From Acidobacteriota bacterium (GTDB taxonomy: Bacteria; Acidobacteriota; Vicinamibacteria; Marinacidobacterales; Marinacidobacteraceae), in the NCBI GenBank assembly GCA_022826825.1, contig JAJDUD010000044.1, positions 1 through 64,000 on the forward strand: 64,000 nt of DNA. Reading direction: 5' to 3'. This document shows positions 58,981 through 64,000 of this stretch, piece after piece; the first letter of the stretch is position 1, and each line of letters begins with the position of its first letter. The notes under the pieces are model-generated. The model did not search any database and was not told the origin of the DNA. It saw nothing but the letters and a program-made list of their open reading frames with translations. The position numbers were made by a program, and so were the translations under genes.

Positions 58981-59135
58981 TGGCCGCGATGCCGGTGTGA
59001 AGCCCCCACCGGGAGAACTGGCCGGCGCTCCTCGCCAAATCTGCGTTTTCATGCCCGGCGGGGTGCGCGGGAGAACAGGGGCGGGAGCGTTTCGCCGGGC
59101 GGCGAGCCGCGGGCCGGTCCCGTAGAGTTGCCGGC

Positions 59136-60338
59136 ATGAGGCTCTCCCGACGCACCCTGTTGCAGTCAGCGCTCGCGTCGGCGGCGCTCGGATGGGCGCC
59201 GGACGCGCGCGGCGCGGCTCAGACGACCATCCGCCATTCGAGCTTCGACCCGTGGATCGAGATTCGGCCTGACCACGTGCGGCACAACGTCCGGGAGGTC
59301 AGCCGCCTCGTCGAGGGCCGTCCCATCCTGGCGGTCATCAAGAACAACGCCTACGGGATGGGCCTCCTCAACATGGCCCGGATCCTGGAATCGGAGACCG
59401 CCGTCATCGGCATGGCGGTGGTGAAGCTGAGCGAGGCCCTCGAACTGCGCGGCGCCGGAATCGCCAAGCCGGTCCTCCTGATGGGGCCCTTCGATGACGC
59501 CGACCTCGAAGCGGCGGTGATGCGCGATGTCACCCCGATGGTCTACACGGAGGTGGGCGACGCGCTGGACCGGCTGGCCGCCCGGCGGCAGGCGGCGGCG
59601 CCCGTCCAGGTCTGCGTGGACACCGGGATGGGCCGGGTCGGGATCTCGCACCGGCGCGCGGCCGGACTGATCGCCGATCTCGCCGGCCGTGACGGGGTGG
59701 AACTCGCCGGGACGATGACCACGCTGAACGAAGACCCCGAGTTCGAGAAGCTGCAACTCCGGCGGTTCCGGGAGGTCGAGGAGACGCTTGCCGCGGGCGG
59801 GATCGCGATGGGCAGGCGGCACGCGGCCTCGAGCTACGGCCTCTTCGACAACCCGCCCGCCTACCTCGATGCGGTCCGGCCCGGCATGGCGCTCTTCGGT
59901 CAGTACTCGACCGAGAGGTTCCGCGGGATGGACCTGCTCGACCTGCGGCCGTCCATGAGCCTGAAGGCGCGGGTGGCGCTCGTCAAGAAGCTGGAGCGGG
60001 GCGACACCGCCGGGTACGAGGCGGCCTACCGGGCGGAAAGGGACGTCTGGATCGCCACGATTCCGGCGGGTCACGTGGACGGGGTGCCCCGGGTCGCGGC
60101 CCGAGGCGGCTGGGTGCGCATCGGGGAAACCCGCTACCCGATCGTGGCCAGCGTGTCCGCGAGCCACACGATCGTGGAGATCGGGCCGGAGAAGACCGTG
60201 GAGGCGGGTGACGTCGCGACCTATTTCGACTGGCGGGACGGTTCGCGGCCCGAGGACGCGAGCGCGGCCTCCGGCGCCTCCGTCTACGACCTCGTCATGC
60301 ACCTGAATCCCACGCTGCCGAGGCGGCTCGTCTCCTGA
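59136..60338 (+). CDS. alr: TAT-exported alanine/amino-acid racemase
   Basis: 400 residues. The signal MRLSRRTLLQSALASAALGWA has the TAT twin arginine. The fold-type III PLP racemase domain follows: AVIKNNAYGMG with the Schiff-base Lys near 69, VCVDTGMGRVGIS near 165, and the C-terminal beta domain with GYEAAYRAERD near 295 holding the second catalytic Tyr. It would interconvert L- and D-alanine or other amino acids in the periplasm. Export suggests a broad-specificity type rather than the housekeeping enzyme. Confidence 0.85.
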   Translation: MRLSRRTLLQSALASAALGWAPDARGAAQTTIRHSSFDPWIEIRPDHVRHNVREVSRLVEGRPILAVIKNNAYGMGLLNMARILESETAVIGMAVVKLSEALELRGAGIAKPVLLMGPFDDADLEAAVMRDVTPMVYTEVGDALDRLAARRQAAAPVQVCVDTGMGRVGISHRRAAGLIADLAGRDGVELAGTMTTLNEDPEFEKLQLRRFREVEETLAAGGIAMGRRHAASSYGLFDNPPAYLDAVRPGMALFGQYSTERFRGMDLLDLRPSMSLKARVALVKKLERGDTAGYEAAYRAERDVWIATIPAGHVDGVPRVAARGGWVRIGETRYPIVASVSASHTIVEIGPEKTVEAGDVATYFDWRDGSRPEDASAASGASVYDLVMHLNPTLPRRLVS

Positions 60339-60513
60339 GGGGGTCGCCCGGCCCGACGGAACATTCCGCGCGGAAGCGACGTTTTGTGCTCCATAACGGC
60401 TGCCGTTCCTTGGACATGAAAACCACGAAGCCTGTCTGCCAAGAGTTCACGGCCGGTCGCGGAACCCCGGCGCCGGGCGCCGGCGGCGGCACCCCCCTAC
60501 CGGAGACGAAACC

Positions 60514-61248
60514 ATGGCGCGCCTGACCGACTACCGGGTCCTCACCTTCGACTGCTACGGGACCCTGATCGACTGGGAGGCGGGGATCTGGGAGGCGCTG
60601 CAGCCGGTCCTCCGGGCGAACGGCGCCGTCGGGCTCACGCGCGACGAGGCCCTCCGCGCCTTCGCGCGTTTCGAGGGACAGCACGAGCGCGCCACTCCGG
60701 ACCTTGCCTACCCGGACCTCCTCGCCCGCGTGCACGGGGACCTCGCGGGGAGCTTCGGCCTGCGGACGGACCCGGAACTCGACGCGGACTTCGGGGACTC
60801 CGTGGCCGGCTGGCCGGCGTTCCCCGACAGCGCGGCGGCCCTCGAGGTCCTGAAGCGCCACTTCCGCCTCGTGATCCTCTCGAACGTCCACCGGGACGGC
60901 ATCGTCGCCTCCGCCCGCAGGCTCGGCGTCGAGTTCGACGCCTTCTACACAGCCGAGGACATCGGCTCCTACAAGCCGTCGGACGCGAACTTCGAGTACC
61001 TGATCGACCACCTGAAGTCGGACTTCGGGCTGGAGCGGGAAGAGATCCTCCACACCGCGCAGAGCCTCCACCACGACCACGTCCCGGCAAACCGGTTCGA
61101 CCTCGCGAGCGCCTGGATCGACCGCCAGCGGCTCTCGGCGGGCGGCGGTTGGGGCGCGACCGCCAGGGTCGCCACCATGCCGCGTGTCGACTTCGTCTTC
61201 TTCACGCTGGGCGAGATGGCGGAGGCCGCCAGCGCGGAAACCGGCTGA
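60514..61248 (+). CDS. Type II haloacid dehalogenase-like hydrolase
   Basis: 244 residues. HAD motif I is LTFDCYGTLIDWE with the nucleophile Asp13; motif II is LSNVHRDG near 129; motif III Lys and acidic residue are in IGSYKPSDANFEY near 150. The type II dehalogenase-like cap lies at 20-95. The C-terminal HDHVPANRFDLASAWIDR is typical of the family. It could hydrolyse 2-haloacids or a phosphate ester. The 175-base gap upstream holds no gene. Confidence 0.87.
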   Translation: MARLTDYRVLTFDCYGTLIDWEAGIWEALQPVLRANGAVGLTRDEALRAFARFEGQHERATPDLAYPDLLARVHGDLAGSFGLRTDPELDADFGDSVAGWPAFPDSAAALEVLKRHFRLVILSNVHRDGIVASARRLGVEFDAFYTAEDIGSYKPSDANFEYLIDHLKSDFGLEREEILHTAQSLHHDHVPANRFDLASAWIDRQRLSAGGGWGATARVATMPRVDFVFFTLGEMAEAASAETG

Positions 61249-61254
61249 CTTCGG

Positions 61255-62115
61255 TCAGCCGAGCGCCACCCGGTCCAGCACCAGCACCGCGATCAGGGCC
61301 GGCACGTAGGCGATGGACGCTTTCAGCACCCGCCGCGCGTCCGGCTTCCCCCGGCTCCAGCGGAACTCGGCCGCCGCGGTCATGAACCAGATCGCCAGCG
61401 CGGCGGCGCCGACGAAATAGATCCAGCCCGCGAGCGACAGCGCGACGGGCCAGAGGCTGAGCGCGGCGAGCAGCACCGTGAAGAAGAGGGTCTGCCGCAC
61501 CGTCGAACGTCCCTCGGGGTCCACCGCCGGGAGCATCACGAAGCCCCCCTGCCCGTAGTCCTCGCGGTACATCCAGGCGAGCGGCAGGAAGTGGGCCATC
61601 TGCCAGGCAACGAGGATCGAGAACATCGCGATGCCGCCCCAGCCGACGGAACCGGTGGCCGCGGTCCAGCCGCAGAGCGCCGGCAGGGCGCCCGGGACCG
61701 TCCCCACCAGGGTGTTCCAGTGCGTCCGGCGCTTCAGGGGCGTGTAGAGGAAGACGTAGAGGAGGACGGTCAGGAGCGTCAGGCCTCCGGTCAGCGGGTT
61801 GAGGAACAGGGCGAGCACCGCGGTCCCCGCTGCCGCAAGCCCGATCCCGGCGCCGAGCGCCGCCGCGGGGGCAAGGCGTCCCGACGGCAGCGGACGCCCC
61901 CTGGTCCGGCGCATGCCGGCGTCCTCCTCCCTTTCGACCCAGTGGTTCAGCGCGCCGGCGCCCCCGCTGGCGAGCGTGACGCCGAGGAGCAGCAGGACGA
62001 GCGGGCCCCAGCCGAAGAACTCCGCTGGCGCGAGAACGAAGCCTCCCCCCGCCGACAGCGCGACGACCAGTGCGATCTCGGGCTTCGTGAGCTCGAGATA
62101 GGGCGTGAGCTTCAC
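61255..62115 (-). CDS. ctaB: Protoheme IX farnesyltransferase (heme O synthase)
   Basis: 286 residues, a UbiA-type prenyltransferase with about nine membrane helices that converts heme B to heme O. The first Asp-rich motif reads NHWVEREEDAGMRRTRGRPL near 57; the usual NxxxD..D has Glu at one position. The second region is YTPLKRRTHWNTLVGTVPGALPALCGW near 135. GTG start overlapping the ctaA stop (GTGA), so the two heme A genes form an operon. The gene converges on the dehalogenase gene. Confidence 0.93.
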   Translation of the reverse strand: MKLTPYLELTKPEIALVVALSAGGGFVLAPAEFFGWGPLVLLLLGVTLASGGAGALNHWVEREEDAGMRRTRGRPLPSGRLAPAAALGAGIGLAAAGTAVLALFLNPLTGGLTLLTVLLYVFLYTPLKRRTHWNTLVGTVPGALPALCGWTAATGSVGWGGIAMFSILVAWQMAHFLPLAWMYREDYGQGGFVMLPAVDPEGRSTVRQTLFFTVLLAALSLWPVALSLAGWIYFVGAAALAIWFMTAAAEFRWSRGKPDARRVLKASIAYVPALIAVLVLDRVALG

Positions 62116-63050
62116 GGTCCACCGCCTGCCGGGCGAGTCCTCCCGCCCCACCGGTACACACCCAGCACGGCCAGCACGGCGCCCGCCATCAGGAGCGCCC
62201 CGATCACCGCGTGCGCGGTGTTCACCACCACCTGGAGGTTGCTCGGCTGCAACATCCCGGCGTCGTCGAGGGTGACGAACCAGGCGGTCAGCCCCAGGAT
62301 CAGTTGCACATCCACGAGGCCGGCGAGGATCCACGACCCCCGGTACAGCACCCGCGACTCCCGAAACCCGTTCCAGACCCGGAGCAGGAAGGCCGCCACC
62401 ACGCCCGCGACCAGGACGGCGCCGCCGATGTGGACGCCCACCAGCACCGGATGGATGCCGGTGCCGGGATGGCGGAGCAGGGCGCCGAGGATGATCTGGA
62501 GCCAGACCGCGCCGAGGACGGCCAGCGACAGACGCCAGAGGCGCCGGTCGCGGGGACCGCCGGCCGACCCGCCCGCCGTGACCCACGCCTTCGCCGTGAA
62601 GACCGCCAGCGCCACGATCAGCCCGAGGAAGAGTTGCGCCGTCGCGGCGTGGACCACCGCCAGGTCGAGCGACAGCCACACCACCCGGAGCCCGCCCAGC
62701 AGGCCCTGGAACGACACGAGTGCCAGCGCGCCGACCGCGAGCCAGCGGAGCCAGCGGCGGGACTCGGCGAACCAGGTCCAGACGGCGAGGATGGTGGTCA
62801 GGAATCCGACCAGCATCCCGAGCAGCCGGTGGCCGTGCTCGGCGAGCAGCGGCGTGACCCGCCACCATCCCGGCCAGGGATTGAAGGGGTCGTAGGAGTC
62901 GTACGACGAGGGCCAGTCCGGGACCGCGAGACCCGCCTCAATGCTGGTCACGAAGGCGCCCCAGCCCATGAGGACGAGCGTGGAGAGCGCGGTCAGGATC
63001 GTGAAGCGGTGCCGCCACCGCATGTCGGGCGCGCCCGCGTTTCTCATCAT
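62112..63050 (-). CDS. ctaA: Heme A synthase (COX15/CtaA)
   Basis: 312 residues with eight membrane helices. It oxidises heme O to heme A for aa3-type oxidases. Four His expected for heme binding are seen in EHGHRLLG near 70, VVHAATAQ near 127, GVHIGGAVL near 205 and NTAHAVIGALL near 275. Several in-frame ATGs exist; I chose the one giving MMRNAGAPDMRWRHRF, since 63089 has no better site. Coupled to ctaB. Confidence 0.9.
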   Translation of the reverse strand: MMRNAGAPDMRWRHRFTILTALSTLVLMGWGAFVTSIEAGLAVPDWPSSYDSYDPFNPWPGWWRVTPLLAEHGHRLLGMLVGFLTTILAVWTWFAESRRWLRWLAVGALALVSFQGLLGGLRVVWLSLDLAVVHAATAQLFLGLIVALAVFTAKAWVTAGGSAGGPRDRRLWRLSLAVLGAVWLQIILGALLRHPGTGIHPVLVGVHIGGAVLVAGVVAAFLLRVWNGFRESRVLYRGSWILAGLVDVQLILGLTAWFVTLDDAGMLQPSNLQVVVNTAHAVIGALLMAGAVLAVLGVYRWGGRTRPAGGGP

Positions 63051-63202
63051 GTTGGGGCCGCGGAACGATAGCGGGGATATCCCTGCCAAGGGGGGCCCTG
63101 TCGTTCGGTCAGCCGTCTCCCGGTGTTGCTACCATCGGCGTGGGTCGGACAGGAACCGGCCACCCGACAACAGGAACGGGAACCTTGAGTCTTGACAGTT
63201 CG

Positions 63203-63508
63203 ATGAACCCGCAGGGGTTCGAAGGGCACGAATTGCCCGGAGGAATCGCGAAGAAGAAAGAGTGGATCCCGTTCGTATCGCTCGGGGTCGCGCAGGCCGC
63301 ACTGATGTTGGGCATCGCCGCGTTCGGCTTTGCCCACCTGAACGCCCGGATGGACCGGATCGAGGCGCGCATGGATCGCATCGAGGCCCGCATGGACCGC
63401 CTTGAAGAGAGGGTCGGCAACCTGGAACGTTCGGTGGCCCGGATCGAGGGAGTTCTCATGCTCCGGGCGGATCAGGAGTTGAGCGGGAGTTCTGCGGAAC
63501 CCGGCTGA
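63203..63508 (+). CDS. Small membrane-anchored coiled-coil protein
   Basis: 101 residues. One membrane helix (WIPFVSLGVAQAALMLGIAAFGFAHL, about 21-46) is followed by the heptad repeats ARMDRIEARMDRIEARMDRLEERVGNLERSVARIEGVL. It has the same design as the protein at 20.6 kb. The start is uncertain: ATG at 63203, or TTG at 63185 with GGGA upstream. Function unknown. Confidence 0.6.
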   Translation: MNPQGFEGHELPGGIAKKKEWIPFVSLGVAQAALMLGIAAFGFAHLNARMDRIEARMDRIEARMDRLEERVGNLERSVARIEGVLMLRADQELSGSSAEPG

Positions 63509-63526
63509 CGGCCGGGAACGCCGGTC

Positions 63527-64000
63527 CTACTCCCGCTCCCGGTAGAACGTGATCAGATCCTGACTCGGCGGCGGCTCCGCGCCGAGTTGCCGCAGCATGG
63601 TGGTCACCTGGCCGCGGTGGTAGCTCGCGTGGTTCACCACGTGCTGCAGCATCTGCCAGAAGACCGAGCGCGTCGAGCCGCCCTCGAGCGGGGCGTATTC
63701 GAGCTCGCGGCCGGTTCCGTCGGGCCCGAGCCCCTGGACGAACTCCCGAATCCTCGCTTCTTCTTCCTCCCAGCGAACGCGAATGTCCTGCACGGTCCCG
63801 AAATCCTCGGGCGCCAGGTGCGCGCTCGGCCCCTGTCCCTCCCAGCGCGAGCACCAGATCCATTCGGCCGAGACGAGGTGGACGAGGGTGCCGCGGATGG
63901 ACCCGAAGCTGTTGCCCAGGTCGCGGTGGAACGCGAGGGGAGGAATCCGCGCGACCGCGTCGAGCAACCGGTCCCGGGCCCAGTAGTGGTAGTCGAGCAG
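63527..64000 (-). CDS. DinB-family protein, 5' end outside window
   Basis: The frame is open to the window edge and begins LLDYHYWARDRLLDAVARIP, the usual first helix of DinB/YfiT-type four-helix bundles. The metal-site His residues are in FGSIRGTLVHLVSAEWIWCSR and MLQHVVNHASYHRGQVTTMLRQLG. Members include thiol S-transferases and metal-dependent hydrolases; no substrate can be assigned. It converges on the coiled-coil protein gene. Confidence 0.88.
   Translation of the reverse strand: MLDYHYWARDRLLDAVARIPPLAFHRDLGNSFGSIRGTLVHLVSAEWIWCSRWEGQGPSAHLAPEDFGTVQDIRVRWEEEEARIREFVQGLGPDGTGRELEYAPLEGGSTRSVFWQMLQHVVNHASYHRGQVTTMLRQLGAEPPPSQDLITFYRERE

Overview
This is a high-GC bacterial chromosome segment with no rRNA, tRNA or CRISPR array that I could recognise. 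The mix of genes suggests a Gram-negative aerobe: system I cytochrome c maturation, CtaA/CtaB heme A synthesis, a carboxypeptidase-regulatory-like TonB receptor, a DUF5916 barrel protein, and TAT-exported enzymes and lipoproteins. These families recur in Acidobacteriota and Gemmatimonadota, including marine and sponge-associated lineages. That placement is inference; no marker gene in the window settles it.

Layout. Positions 1-5.2 kb hold an aminotransferase tail, a catalytically degenerate exonuclease III homologue, a small coiled-coil gene, a putative HNH protein, citrate synthase, an FAD oxidoreductase and a truncated copy of an M16 peptidase gene. 5.3-6.9 kb is a low-GC two-gene cassette of unknown function. 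8.4-16.4 kb is a defence island: hsdM-hsdS-hsdR, a metallopeptidase gene overlapping hsdR, and an Mrr-type nuclease. 16.5-21 kb has a PIN toxin/antitoxin pair, an orphan antitoxin with a near-identical operator palindrome, a winged-helix protein, a 17-unit minisatellite, an HhH-GPD glycosylase-like gene and a coiled-coil membrane protein. 21.3-32.3 kb has a CbiX-like protein, a TAT-exported PLP enzyme and the ccm cluster (ccmE, ccmF, ccmH, a ccmI-like gene, an unknown gene, ccmA, ccmB), followed by the DUF5916 protein. 32.4-35.0 kb is an apparent integrative element with a P4-type integrase and about 1.2 kb of stem-loop-rich DNA. 35-44.4 kb has an M16 peptidase pair, an M28 peptidase, a TPR protein and a large TonB receptor. 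44.7-51 kb has an SDR, a FitAB-like pair overlapping a TRAP transporter (P, then Q and M), and a GltS-type carrier. 51-58.6 kb has a second PIN toxin module, a solute-binding lipoprotein, a flavin-reductase-like exported protein, an S12 hydrolase, a DUF4143 ATPase and an APC permease. 59-64 kb has an exported alanine racemase, a haloacid dehalogenase, ctaB, ctaA, a coiled-coil membrane protein and a DinB protein that runs off the end.

The most striking feature is a modular family of short hairpin repeats in many intergenic gaps. A constant flank surrounds a stem whose sequence changes from copy to copy while the pairing is kept. Some copies are arranged as inverted pairs that make elements of about 190-217 bp. 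One copy appears to have been split by the integrase element. The repeats interrupt operons (ccm, TRAP) and abut or replace the 5' end of one lipoprotein gene.

Functionally, ccm plus ctaA/ctaB point to aerobic cytochrome assembly. The M16/M28 peptidases, TonB receptor, TRAP/GltS/APC carriers and solute-binding lipoprotein point to scavenging of peptides, amino acids and dicarboxylates. Boundaries of repeats are good to a few bases; gene starts were chosen by hand from start codons, overlaps and ribosome-binding sites.
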